DNA of 64,000 bases from DATENM01 sp045807765 (lineage in GTDB: Bacteria > Acidobacteriota > Blastocatellia > UBA7656), in assembly GCA_045807765.1 (NCBI GenBank), contig JBJMGU010000207.1:28273-92272 (forward strand), given 5' to 3'. The translations under genes and the position numbers were made by a program. This document shows positions 1 through 8,276 of this stretch, one piece after another; the stretch's first letter is position 1, and each line of letters begins with the position of its first letter. The notes beneath the pieces were generated by a model. The model saw only the letters and a list, made by a program, of their open reading frames with translations, was not told where the DNA came from and searched no databases.

Positions 1-387
1 CGACGCCACACCGGGATTGATCATGTCGTCAAGCACCTGCTGGACGCGGCGGCGGACTTCATCCGGTGGCAGGCGGTCGCCTTCGGGAACTTCGGGCGGC
101 GGGTCCAGGGAAGTGCGAATGGCGCTGCCGATGCGCTTGCCGATCTGCCGCCAGTCTTCGCTGCCCGATTGCGTGACCGATACCTTGTAACCATCCAGCT
201 CGACTTTATCGATGCCGGGAATGCTGAACAGCCGATTGGCCAGGTCATTGACTTTCGCCTCGTCGGCGCTGGCAAAGGTGGCCGCGCCCGAATTGACCGG
301 GCGGTCTACCGTGAAGTGGCAGACATGAATATCTTGCTGGTCAACTTCGGCGCGAATCTGAATATTGCTTGCGTATGGTGAACTCAT
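1..387 (-). CDS. Nfu/NifU-type Fe-S scaffold protein (3' end outside window)
   Basis: Reading leftward from an ATG at 387 gives 129 codons with no stop before the window edge, so the gene is partial at its C-terminus. The start has a GAGGAG ribosome site about 8 nt upstream. The translation matches the Nfu N-terminal domain: it has LFSIPGIDKVELDGYKVSVT followed by EDWRQIGKRI, the characteristic pattern of that domain. Near the edge it reads VQQVLDDMINPGVAS, which is how the following NifU-type C-terminal domain begins; the CxxC cluster-binding motif should lie just outside. Proteins of this type carry or deliver iron-sulfur clusters in the cytosol. The next gene upstream on the same strand encodes a radical SAM enzyme, which needs a [4Fe-4S] cluster, so the pairing is plausible but a direct link is only inferred. 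Its own promoter-like site lies in the gap. Confidence 0.82.
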   Translation of the reverse strand, partial: MSSPYASNIQIRAEVDQQDIHVCHFTVDRPVNSGAATFASADEAKVNDLANRLFSIPGIDKVELDGYKVSVTQSGSEDWRQIGKRIGSAIRTSLDPPPEVPEGDRLPPDEVRRRVQQVLDDMINPGVAS

Positions 388-464
388 TTTCTAGCTCCTC
401 CGATTCGGTGACAACTAAACAGTGACAAGCTCGATCAGGCACATCACTATTGCTTTGAACATCC

Positions 465-494
465 ATTATAGCTGCCTGCTCAGCACATCGCCAA
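465..494 (-). promoter_or_regulatory. Predicted sigma-70-type promoter for the Nfu-like gene
   Basis: On the minus strand a perfect TATAAT (plus positions 465-470) is preceded after 18 nt by TTGGCG (489-494). Transcription would begin near 458 and leave a leader of about 70 nt before the ATG at 387. The site lies in the 145-nt gap after the radical SAM gene, so the Nfu-like gene can be expressed independently of it. Confidence 0.5.
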
Positions 495-532
495 ATGCCT
501 CGGTGAAACCATTCCGCCTCTTGTCACTCTCT

Positions 533-1981
533 CTACAGTCCTGCGCGTTTTTCAAGGGGACCGAACTGGTCCCGCGTCGGCTCCGCTCAGCAGAACCAGG
601 CTTCGGTGAGTCGCGGCGGGCGCGCCCCGTACGGCGCGGCCTGCGGCAATCGTTTGATATCTTCACCGCCGCTACGCATAGAGTAAGCAGCTTCAAAAAT
701 TTGCGCAAAGGTCGCTGCCGCATCTTCGTTGCGTTGCACGGCTCGCTCGACGATGCCGGTGACCTCGCGGTGCAGCTTGTCCATGCGCGGGTCGGGATGA
801 CGCCATTCGTAAGTGAACGCCTGCTGGTTCAATGACCCGAGCCACGCGCCGGCATCTTTGAGCAGCAGCGAGCCGGGCGGCACCAGCAAGCGAATGCTGA
901 ATTGCACGGCGTCAACGTGATCGATCAGGTGGCGCGATTCAACAAACTCTAATAACTCAAGGTAATCGTCGAGCGTCGTCCACGGCGTGAAGGCGACGAA
1001 CGACGGGCGTAGAGCGATGCCGGCTTCACTCAGCAGGCGCAGGGCTTCGTCAACGTCGGCGCGTGTATGGCCTTTGTCGAGATGGCCGAGCACCACAGCG
1101 CTTAACGACTCGACTGCCGACACTACGAAGAGGCATCCCGCTTGCGCCAGTTCCGGCAGCAGCGCGCGGTGCTTCAGCAGGTGCTCGATCTTCGCCGTAA
1201 AATCAAAGGTCAGCTCGGGGAACTCGGCGTGCAACTGCCGCGCAAGTCGCAAGGCATGCGTCGGCCCATTCAAGAAATCAGGATCGCCGAAGGTAATGTG
1301 CCGCGCGCCCGCCGCGACCTGTTGACGGATGTCGGCCATTACGACGTTTTGCGGGACGACAAAGAAGCGCCCGCCATAAACCGGCGGGATCGGACAATGC
1401 GTGCAATGGTGCAGACAGCCACGGCTCGCTTCCGCATAGCCGGCGAGCCGCTCCTCGCCATCAACCGCGAGCCGCGCATAGCGTTCGAGCGGCGCAAGCC
1501 CGCCGCGCTCGGGCAGAGGAAAGTCCAAACGCGCCAGCACCGGAAGCACGGCCCGCCGCTTGATCTCTGCCCCGTTGAGAGGTTCATTGGCGGCGACGGC
1601 TTTGACCAGCGCGACCAGCTCTTCTTCGACCTCGCCGCCGATGATCGAATCGGCTACCGTGTCGAGCAGGTATTCGGCATTCAGCGTCGCGTACATCCCA
1701 TAAAAGCAGATGTGGCAATCGGGGTTAAGGCGGCGTACCTGCTCGGCGACCCTCAGACCGAGCCTGAGCGCCGTGTGCATCGGCACAGAGATGCCGACGA
1801 AATCGACGCAGCGCACGCGCGCTTCATCAAAGCCCTGCACCGAAATGTCTATGGCTTCGGCGGCAAAACCGGCTCGGCGCAGAAATCCGAGCGGCCCAGC
1901 AAGTCCCGCCGGCTGGTGCCCCAGCTCGTAAGCCGACACCAGCAGCACCGCGAAGGTCTGTTTGCTTGCCTCGTTCATCAT
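533..1981 (-). CDS. CUAEP-tail B12-binding-like radical SAM selenoprotein (in-frame UGA read as Sec)
   Basis: A frame of 464 codons from 1981 ends at a TGA (587-589). The codons after that TGA read Ala-Glu-Pro-Thr-Arg-Asp-Gln-Phe and on to a TAG at 533, and the residue before it is Cys. The tail is therefore C-U-A-E-P, the signature of a radical SAM family I know as 'CUAEP/CCAEP-tail radical SAM (seleno)protein'. I call one 482-residue product with selenocysteine at residue 465. An N-terminal region of about 130 residues resembles a cobalamin-binding fold (DFVGISVPMHTA, then IIGGEVEEEL). The radical SAM cluster motif is C189, C193, C196 in ASRGCLHHCTHC. A small hairpin follows the UGA. The substrate of this family is not known to me. 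No selA, selB, selC or selD is visible here, so the decoding genes must lie elsewhere. A conventional gene caller would truncate the protein at 587. There is no strong ribosome site at the ATGATG start. Confidence 0.85.
557..573 (-). promoter_or_regulatory. Candidate bacterial SECIS hairpin
   Basis: In the mRNA, 13 nt after the UGA, the sequence folds as GGGACC-AGUUC-GGUCCC: six perfect pairs and a 5-nt loop containing G and U. The apical loop begins 19 nt after the UGA, within the short distance bacterial SelB-dependent SECIS elements use. Those elements lie inside the coding region just after the UGA, as this one does. Weaker pairing of flanking GCG and CGC could extend the stem. The assignment rests on position and fold, not on a covariance search. 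Confidence 0.55.
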
Positions 1982-2032
1982 GGCTATTCTAACGCGCCGA
2001 CCGCTGGATTGCTGCGCCGCCGCGCCTTCGGC

Positions 2033-2473
2033 TTATTTCGCCAACGCGCGGATGTAAGCGATCACCGATTTGACCTGCTCGTCGGTGAGCTGTTTGGTGT
2101 AGGCGGGCATCGGCGGTTTGCCGTTGCGGATGACATTGATCATCTCGGCATCGGTGGTCTTCCTCTGCCAGGCGGCGTCGGTAAAGTTGGGGATGTTCTT
2201 CATCTGCGCATTGCCCTTACCGTCGGCACCGTGACAGACGTGGCAGTTGCGCGCTTCATAGAGCGCGGCGCCTTCGCCGGGGGCCGCGAGCGCGCCCATC
2301 GGGTTCGCATTGGTGTTGGCGGCGTTCGCGTTCGCAGCAGCGGCAGCCGGCTCGTTCTTGATGGCCGTCTGATTTGCATTGTTCGCGTTGCCGTTCGTCG
2401 TGCTGTTACCTTCGCAGGCGGCGCTGAACACTGCCGTCAACATCAAAGCGATTCCCATTTTCCAAGCCTTCAT
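2033..2473 (-). CDS. c-type cytochrome lipoprotein
   Basis: This 146-residue protein begins with a lipoprotein signal peptide whose lipobox ends FSAAC, giving a lipid-anchored Cys20. A linker of about 35 residues rich in Asn, Ala and Thr follows, a style common in Blastocatellia. The rest is one cytochrome c domain: the haem-attachment motif is CHVCH near residue 79, and the likely distal Met ligand is in KPPMPAY. It should be a mono-haem electron carrier held on the periplasmic face. The start at 2473 has AAGGAG upstream. It lies between glycyl-tRNA synthetase and the CUAEP radical SAM gene on the same strand with short gaps (32 and 51 nt), so co-transcription is likely. The redox partner is not evident. 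Confidence 0.85.
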   Translation of the reverse strand: MKAWKMGIALMLTAVFSAACEGNSTTNGNANNANQTAIKNEPAAAAANANAANTNANPMGALAAPGEGAALYEARNCHVCHGADGKGNAQMKNIPNFTDAAWQRKTTDAEMINVIRNGKPPMPAYTKQLTDEQVKSVIAYIRALAK

Positions 2474-2505
2474 TGGCTATTCTCCTTTCGATTCGTAAAT
2501 GTGTG

Positions 2506-3906
2506 TTACATGCAGACCGGCATGCCGAGCTTCTGGCCGATGGTTTTCGCCAACTCGGCCACGGGCACGCGCTCCTGCGCCATGCTGTCGCGCTCGCGGA
2601 TCGTCACCTGATTATCTTCGAGCGACTGGTGATCGACGGTCACACAGAACGGCGTGCCGACTTCATCCTGCCGGCGATAGAGCTTGCCGATGCCGGCGGT
2701 GTCGTCATAGACGGCGCGCAGCCCGCCGGTGCGCGTCAGGTTGCGCTTGATCTCTTTGGCCAGATTGACAATCGGCTCTTTGTTCTTCGCCAGCGGCAGC
2801 ACCGCGACTTTGATCGGCGCAAGCTCCGGATGCAGCCTGAGGAGGATGCGCTTTTCGCCGCGCACCTCTTCTTCCGTGTAGGCGTCCATCAGAAAAGCGA
2901 GCACCTTGCGATCAACGCCCGCCGATGGCTCGATAACAAAAGGAAAGACGTGCTGATTCGACTCGTGATCGAAGTAGGTCAGGTCAGCCGTCGAATCCGG
3001 GTTAAGCCGCTTGCCTTCGTCGTTGACCGGCTTCTTCGAGTGCGCTTTCAGATCAAAGTCGGTGCGGTTAGCGATGCCTTCAAGCTCGTCCCACTGCTTC
3101 TCTTCGTCCTCGCGCTCAGGAAAGAAGCGGTACTGCAAATCCACACAGCCCTTGGCGTAATGCGCCAGCTCGTCTTTCGTTTGGTAATACTTTCTCAGGT
3201 TCTGCGAATTCATGCCCAGTTCAAGGTGCCAGTTATAGCGATCTTCGACCCAGCGCTCGTGCCACTCTTCGTCCGTCATCTCGCCGGGCTTGAGGACAGC
3301 AGGCGGCTTGACGAAGAACTCAATCTCCATCTGCTCGAACTCGCGTGTGCGAAAGATGAAGTTGCCCGGCGTGATCTCGTTGCGGAACGCCTTGCCGATC
3401 TGCGCGACGCCGAACGGCAGCTTGCGGTTGGTGGTGTCCAAGACGTTTTTGAAATTGACGAAGATGCCCTGCGCGGTTTCCGGTCTCAGGTAAGCCAGCC
3501 CCGATTCGTCTTCGACCGCACCCACCGTGGTGCGGAACATGAGATTGAACTGGCGCGGCTCGGTCAAATCCTGCGAACCGCAGTTCGGGCACTTATCGCC
3601 TTCGAGCTTGTCGGCGCGCAGCCGCAGCTTGCATTTACGGCAATCCACGAGCGGATCGGAAAAGGTCGCTTCGTGGCCCGAGTATTTCCAGACCAGGCGA
3701 TTCATCAACAGGCCGGCGTCGAGGCCGACCATATCGTCACGCTCGTAGACCACCGAGCGCCACCAGGCGCGCTTGATGTTATTCTTCAATTCGACGCCGA
3801 GCGGCCCATAGTCCCAGACCGAGCCGAGGCCGCCATAAATCTCGCTCGATTGAAAGGCGAAGCCGCGCCGCTTGGCTAAACTGGTAATCGTTTCGATATC
3901 TGCCAT
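2506..3906 (-). CDS. glyQS: Glycyl-tRNA synthetase, single-chain class II type
   Basis: This 466-residue protein charges tRNA-Gly with glycine. It is the single-subunit form found in Thermus, Bacillota, Acidobacteria and eukaryotes, not the two-subunit form of E. coli. Visible signatures are SSEIYGGLGSVWDYGPLG at the N-terminus (motif 1 region), a zinc-ribbon-like set of cysteines (CRKCKLRLR and CPNCGSQD) near residues 90-115, RPETAQGIFVNFKNV followed by FRNEITPGNFIFRTREFEQM (motif 2), and a C-terminal anticodon-binding domain beginning near IKVAVLPL. The length suits a short-form bacterial enzyme. The ATG at 3906 is followed at once by conserved sequence (MADIETITSLAKRRGF). The ribosome site is weak (GAGAGAAC). 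Confidence 0.95.
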   Translation of the reverse strand: MADIETITSLAKRRGFAFQSSEIYGGLGSVWDYGPLGVELKNNIKRAWWRSVVYERDDMVGLDAGLLMNRLVWKYSGHEATFSDPLVDCRKCKLRLRADKLEGDKCPNCGSQDLTEPRQFNLMFRTTVGAVEDESGLAYLRPETAQGIFVNFKNVLDTTNRKLPFGVAQIGKAFRNEITPGNFIFRTREFEQMEIEFFVKPPAVLKPGEMTDEEWHERWVEDRYNWHLELGMNSQNLRKYYQTKDELAHYAKGCVDLQYRFFPEREDEEKQWDELEGIANRTDFDLKAHSKKPVNDEGKRLNPDSTADLTYFDHESNQHVFPFVIEPSAGVDRKVLAFLMDAYTEEEVRGEKRILLRLHPELAPIKVAVLPLAKNKEPIVNLAKEIKRNLTRTGGLRAVYDDTAGIGKLYRRQDEVGTPFCVTVDHQSLEDNQVTIRERDSMAQERVPVAELAKTIGQKLGMPVCM

Positions 3907-4023
3907 ATGGAAGTTCTCTCAGTCGAAAAAATTCTCTCCGGTTGAATCCACAACTATACATCATCAACCGCGGCGATTAAAAGTTGGGGCGATTCGCTTC
4001 GGGCCTTGCCGAACAGGGGAAAA

Positions 4024-4120
4024 GAAACCACAGATGAACACCGATGAACACAGATCAGCAGGGCGGCATGAATCTTCTTGTTTGTTCCATCGGTGTTTAT
4101 CGGTGTTCATCTGTGGTTTC
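4024..4120. repeat. Inverted repeat built from GATGAACACC-like units
   Basis: Two 32-nt arms (4024-4055 and 4089-4120) are reverse complements at 30 of 32 positions, around a 33-nt spacer. Each arm is made of about 10-nt units close to GATGAACACC. It fills the gap between the divergently transcribed glyQS and the MerR regulator gene. It is one of the two-armed tandem-repeat hairpins scattered through the window. The remaining gap sequence (3907-4023 and 4121-4208) shows no gene. Confidence 0.85.
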
Positions 4121-4208
4121 ATTCCTCTTTTGAGAATTAGTGAAAAAAGGGCTTGAGCCTGACGCAATGTCAGGGTTTACGATGGACGAGTGAAAGGAGG
4201 GCGGGGCG

Positions 4209-4979
4209 GTGAGCAACACAGTTGCAGGCTGGTACAGGGCGAGCGAGTTTGCCGAATTGACGGGCGTGACGGTGCGCGCCTTGCACCATTACGACCGCCT
4301 CGGCTTGCTGCGCCCGGCGCGGCGCACACGCGCCGGTTATCGCCTGTACGCCGCCCGCGACGTGGCGCGGCTGGAACAGATCGTCGCCTTGAAGTTCATC
4401 GGCCTGTCGCTGAAAGAGATCAAGACGGTGCTGGAAGGCGAGGCGCTCGATCTGGCGACGACCTTGCGCTTGCAGCGCGAGATCATCAGCCGCAAGCGCG
4501 GCCATCTCGACCGCGCCATTGCTGCCATCGAGCGCGCCGAACGCATGATCGGCGCGCAAGGCGAAGCCCCGCTCGACGCCTTCAAACAAATCATTGAGGT
4601 GATCAATATGGAAAACGACACGAACTGGATGATGCAGTATTACTCGGAAGCGGCGCAGCAGAAAATCCAAGAACGCGCCAAAGATTGGACGCCCGAAAAA
4701 CAGGCGAAAGCCCAGGCCGACTGGGCGGCGCTGTTCAAAGACGTCGAAGCGGCAATGGCCGAAGGCCTAGACCCTGCGAGCGAGCGCGCTCAGCAGTTGG
4801 CGACGCGATGGGACGATCTGATTCGCGGCTTCACAGGCGGCGACCCTGAGGTCACAGCGGGCCTGAAACGGCTCTACGCCGATCAGGCCAACTGGCCGAC
4901 GACTTTCGAGCAGCCGTTCCGCAACGACCATGCCGCCTTCGTCAATCAGGCGAGGGCGCACCGCCAGAAAGAGAGTTAA
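4209..4979 (+). CDS. MerR-family transcriptional regulator with TipAS ligand-binding domain
   Basis: This protein of 256 residues has a MerR winged-helix N-terminus (YRASEFAELTGVTVRALHHY, then GLLRPARRTRAGYRLY) and a coiled-coil dimer helix to about residue 110. The C-terminal domain of about 115 residues matches TipAS (WMMQYYSEAAQQKIQERAKDW, then the WDDLIRGFTGGDPEV region). In TipA-type regulators this domain binds drugs, and the protein activates promoters with long -10/-35 spacers. The start is GTG at 4209, preceded by GAAAGGAGGG. No exporter is adjacent, so the target is unknown; MerR activators often regulate their own promoter. It stands alone between glyQS and the convergent metalloprotease gene. 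Confidence 0.9.
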   Translation: MSNTVAGWYRASEFAELTGVTVRALHHYDRLGLLRPARRTRAGYRLYAARDVARLEQIVALKFIGLSLKEIKTVLEGEALDLATTLRLQREIISRKRGHLDRAIAAIERAERMIGAQGEAPLDAFKQIIEVINMENDTNWMMQYYSEAAQQKIQERAKDWTPEKQAKAQADWAALFKDVEAAMAEGLDPASERAQQLATRWDDLIRGFTGGDPEVTAGLKRLYADQANWPTTFEQPFRNDHAAFVNQARAHRQKES

Positions 4980-5030
4980 TCTCGATAAACGAGCGCAAAC
5001 GCCGCAGCCTTAACCCTGCGGCGCTTGCGT

Positions 5031-7979
5031 TCAGTTCACCGTCAAGATGAATGGCGCTGACGCGACGCCGCCAGGGTTCATGACTTTGACTTCGTGCGTG
5101 CCTGTGGCCAGCGTCAGGCGCTTGACCACGAAGCTGTTATCGTTCGGATTGGCTGCCGTCTGCAAGCCATCAATCATTAGCACCGCCGCCGCGTTAAAGC
5201 GTTCGCCGAAAACCATCAGCTTCTTGCCGCCTTTGTACTTGACGCTGTTGATGGCTGGGATGGTCGCCGGGTCGGTCACCTTGATCGTCAGATTGCCATT
5301 GACGCTGCGACTGTCCGGGTCACGCACAGTAATCCCTACTACAAAGCTGCCCGCTGCCGTCGGCGTGCCGGAGATCAAACCGCTCGCGCCGTTCAACGTC
5401 AATTCCGCAGGCAGAGCGCCCGCGGTGATCGCCCACGTATAAGGCTGGCGGCCACCGGCGGCGGCAGGCTGATAGCTGAACGCCTGGCCAACTGAAGCTT
5501 CAACCAGCGTGGCAAGCTGCATGGTCAACTGCGGCGCGTTGATGGTGAGCGTGAATGTTTTGCGCGCTGTGTGCGCGTCGGCATCGTTGACGGCCAGCGC
5601 GATGTTGAAGGCGCCCGACACGCTCGGCATGCCGCTGATCGCGCCGCTCGCGGCGTTGAGCGCGAGGCCCGCGGGCAAGCTACCTTCTGCCATAGACCAG
5701 ACGTAAGGCGGCTTGCCGCCGACAGCGACGAGCGGCTGGTTATATGCCACGCCCTGCTGACCCGTCGCCAGTTGCGCCGTCGTCATTTCGAGCGCCGGCA
5801 CCGGCGGCGGCAGCACGGTGATCGTCATCACTCGCTCGTCGTGGCGTGATTGCGCGTCGCTGACCGCGACGGTGCAGGTCGCCGCCCCGCTCGCTACCGC
5901 CACGCCGGCAAGCAGGCCGCTTTCGCGGTTCAAGATCAGACCTTGCGGCAATGTCCCCGCCGTCACTGTCCACGCGTAAGGCGACGAGCCGCCGGTTGCC
6001 GCAAGCGGCATCGTGAAGGCTTGCCCCTGCACAGCTTGGGCTAACGCGGCGCTGGTGATCGTCAAAGGCGGCACGCCATCACCGACTGTGATGCGGACGT
6101 TCGTAGACATCTGCCCGAACCATCCCTGACCGTCTTGATAAAGCTGCCACTGAAAATCGTAGACGCCCGAAGTGCGCGGCGCGAAGGCGATAAAGCGCGC
6201 TTCTAACGATTCGCCCGGCATAATCGGGTTGCCGAAGATCGGCACGATATTGCCGCCCCACAAGGCGTTATCAGTCGGATTCTGTGAGCGGATATACAGG
6301 CCACTGGTGCCCCAGGCTTGCGCGCCGCTGTTGAGGAAACGAATGAGCACGGGGAAGTTCTGACCGTGCTCCAGCTTCGTCGGCACTTCTTGAGAATCGA
6401 ACGTCGAACTTAAATTTGAAGAAGCGCGTGTGATGGTGATGCCAAAATCTTTCTGCGAAGTGGCGTTCACGGCGTCGGCGACCTGCACTGTAAAGACGTA
6501 AGTGCCTTCGCTGGTCGGCGTGCCGCCAATGAATCCCGATGAATTGAAAGCGAAGCCCGGCGGCAGCGCTCCCGAATCGGCAAGCGACCAGCGATAAGGC
6601 GGTGTGCCGCCCGATGCGACCAGCGATTGCGAATAGACGTGATCGATGGAGCCGAATTGCAACGGCGATGTGGTGATGATCGTCAGCGGTCCCGGCCCTG
6701 CGCCCGCCGCCGGGTACATGAAAAGAATGCCATTCGTGTCGTCTTGCTTGAGCGTTGCGCAGCGGCCATCGAAGTGGGCGACGCCATACATCGTTGCTTC
6801 TTGCTGCGCCGCGCCGGGCGGCGCGCATCCCGAACAGGGAATCCACGAGTGGCCGAGACCAAGAGCATGGCCGATCTCGTGCGTGGCAATCTCGCGCACT
6901 TTGCAATGGTCGTCGTAATCGCAACTGGCGTATGGGTTGAACGACACATGGCCGGTGTTGCCTGCATAGAAGGTCACGCCGTTCACTACACGCGTCTGCC
7001 CGGCGTCCCAGTTCAAGCCGCCGATGGCGAGAATGCTGGCGCAGCCCGGCGTCGGCCCGAACTGGCCGTCACAGTTGTTGAAGGTGATCGTGTTGGTGCC
7101 GCGCGCAAAACAGTAATTGCCGGTGCTGCCGACGACGGCGCGCATCGCACAACCGGGAATCGTTGACCATGCATTCATAGCGGCGACGACATCATCAATC
7201 GTCCCCGGCGGCGCGCTTTCGAGATTGACGTTGAAGGCGACGGGCAGATTGCTGTCGGGCTCGAACCAGCGCACCGGCGGGTTGGTGATGAAGTTGAATT
7301 CCGCATGGACGCCGCCCGCGGCAACACGGCTGTAGCCCGGCGGCTCCGCGAGCAAAGCGACGTTGCTATAGTGGGCGCGCTCGAAGTCGCGGGCGCGCTC
7401 GCGGTTGATGGCCAGCCGCGCCCGCACCATCGTTGTATAAGCGGCAAGCTCCATGCGACTGGTCGCCGGGCCGCGCGCGCCGTCTGCATGAGGTCGCTCT
7501 TCGACGACGACGTTGGCGTCCGGTCCATCGCGTGTCACCATCGTCTTGCCGGTCGCCGCATCACTGGTGATGGTGAATTTGCCCAGGAAGAGTTGATGCA
7601 CGCGCAGGCTGCCATCGTTCCAGGTGTCAAGATAGAGCAGGACTTCTTCGTCGGGCTTGAACGGCGGCGCGCCAAAGACGAGGCTGCCTTGCAAGCCGAC
7701 CCGCCCGCCGGGCTCTTTAAGGACGATGCGATGCGCGGTGATGTGACCTTTGATCACTTCGTTGACGCGCACGGTGACGTAGGTATAGATGCGGCCTTGC
7801 GGGTCGAAGTCGCAGGTGACGGCCATCACGCGACCTCGGATGATGGCGCGGGCGCCGACGATCATGTCGTCATCGGCAGGAATAATAACCGTCGTAGCCG
7901 AAACGCTCGCGGCACAGATCGTCAGCACCGCAAACAGCACAACCCATCGCAGGTCAAACAGGCGAAGCGCAAGACGCAT
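5031..7979 (-). CDS. Secreted metzincin metalloprotease with NBR1-like, putative-Ig and IPT/TIG domains
   Basis: I use the ATG at 7979 (982 residues) because GGAGG lies 7 nt upstream and a signal peptide follows directly; the frame is open further upstream without those features. Residues about 25-130 form an N-terminal secreted region. The catalytic zinc site is HEIGHALGLGHS near residue 380, the metzincin HExxHxxGxxH pattern. Cysteines around it (CDYDDHC, PCSGCAPPG) suggest disulfides. After the protease come a putative-Ig repeat (GGTPPYRWSLADSGALPPG), an Ig-like domain resembling the NBR1 type (LIRFLNSGAQAW), three more putative-Ig repeats each with a PY.W...G.LP.GL core, and an IPT/TIG-like C-terminal domain. 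It should act outside the cytoplasm on proteins or matrix. The substrate is unknown. No sorting signal is seen at the C-terminus, which ends FILTVN. Confidence 0.85.
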   Translation of the reverse strand: MRLALRLFDLRWVVLFAVLTICAASVSATTVIIPADDDMIVGARAIIRGRVMAVTCDFDPQGRIYTYVTVRVNEVIKGHITAHRIVLKEPGGRVGLQGSLVFGAPPFKPDEEVLLYLDTWNDGSLRVHQLFLGKFTITSDAATGKTMVTRDGPDANVVVEERPHADGARGPATSRMELAAYTTMVRARLAINRERARDFERAHYSNVALLAEPPGYSRVAAGGVHAEFNFITNPPVRWFEPDSNLPVAFNVNLESAPPGTIDDVVAAMNAWSTIPGCAMRAVVGSTGNYCFARGTNTITFNNCDGQFGPTPGCASILAIGGLNWDAGQTRVVNGVTFYAGNTGHVSFNPYASCDYDDHCKVREIATHEIGHALGLGHSWIPCSGCAPPGAAQQEATMYGVAHFDGRCATLKQDDTNGILFMYPAAGAGPGPLTIITTSPLQFGSIDHVYSQSLVASGGTPPYRWSLADSGALPPGFAFNSSGFIGGTPTSEGTYVFTVQVADAVNATSQKDFGITITRASSNLSSTFDSQEVPTKLEHGQNFPVLIRFLNSGAQAWGTSGLYIRSQNPTDNALWGGNIVPIFGNPIMPGESLEARFIAFAPRTSGVYDFQWQLYQDGQGWFGQMSTNVRITVGDGVPPLTITSAALAQAVQGQAFTMPLAATGGSSPYAWTVTAGTLPQGLILNRESGLLAGVAVASGAATCTVAVSDAQSRHDERVMTITVLPPPVPALEMTTAQLATGQQGVAYNQPLVAVGGKPPYVWSMAEGSLPAGLALNAASGAISGMPSVSGAFNIALAVNDADAHTARKTFTLTINAPQLTMQLATLVEASVGQAFSYQPAAAGGRQPYTWAITAGALPAELTLNGASGLISGTPTAAGSFVVGITVRDPDSRSVNGNLTIKVTDPATIPAINSVKYKGGKKLMVFGERFNAAAVLMIDGLQTAANPNDNSFVVKRLTLATGTHEVKVMNPGGVASAPFILTVN

Positions 7980-8247
7980 ACAGCCTCCGACGCGGGGGCG
8001 CTGAAATAGAAATATTGATGAAACCCTGCGGGATACCTGTGGGACGCAACGCGACGGCAAACGCTGCGAGGGAAGGGGCGTCAAAACCTGAGATGAAGCC
8101 CCGCGCCTCCGCCGGATGTCGTACCGGCGAATAACTTACTGCGCCGCCGGGCACGGTGTCAATCGAAGAAATCTATTAGTCACACTTGCCCGGCGGCTGA
8201 GTGCTGCGCCACCGCGCATCATTGTGCCATAGAAGCGCGAATGCTGA

Positions 8248-8257
8248 TATAATCGCG
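8248..8257 (+). promoter_or_regulatory. -10 element TATAATCGCG upstream of the TPR protein gene
   Basis: A perfect TATAAT (8248-8253) is followed by CGCG, then an AAGGAGG ribosome site and the ATG at 8277, leaving a leader of about 17 nt. No good -35 box is seen at 17 nt; TTGTGC lies 20 nt upstream. The same TATAATCGCG string recurs before other genes in the window. Confidence 0.5.
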
Positions 8258-8276
8258 GCAAAGAAGGAGGCGTTCT

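Noticed and set aside
1142..2611. A 489-codon open frame on the plus strand opposite the radical SAM and cytochrome genes
   Set aside because: It is antisense to two genes with clear family motifs and its translation is low in recognisable structure (Arg/His-rich). High GC on one strand leaves the complementary frame open.
2473..3879. A 468-codon plus-strand open frame opposite glyQS
   Set aside because: Exact shadow of a conserved tRNA synthetase; no ribosome site or protein family signal.
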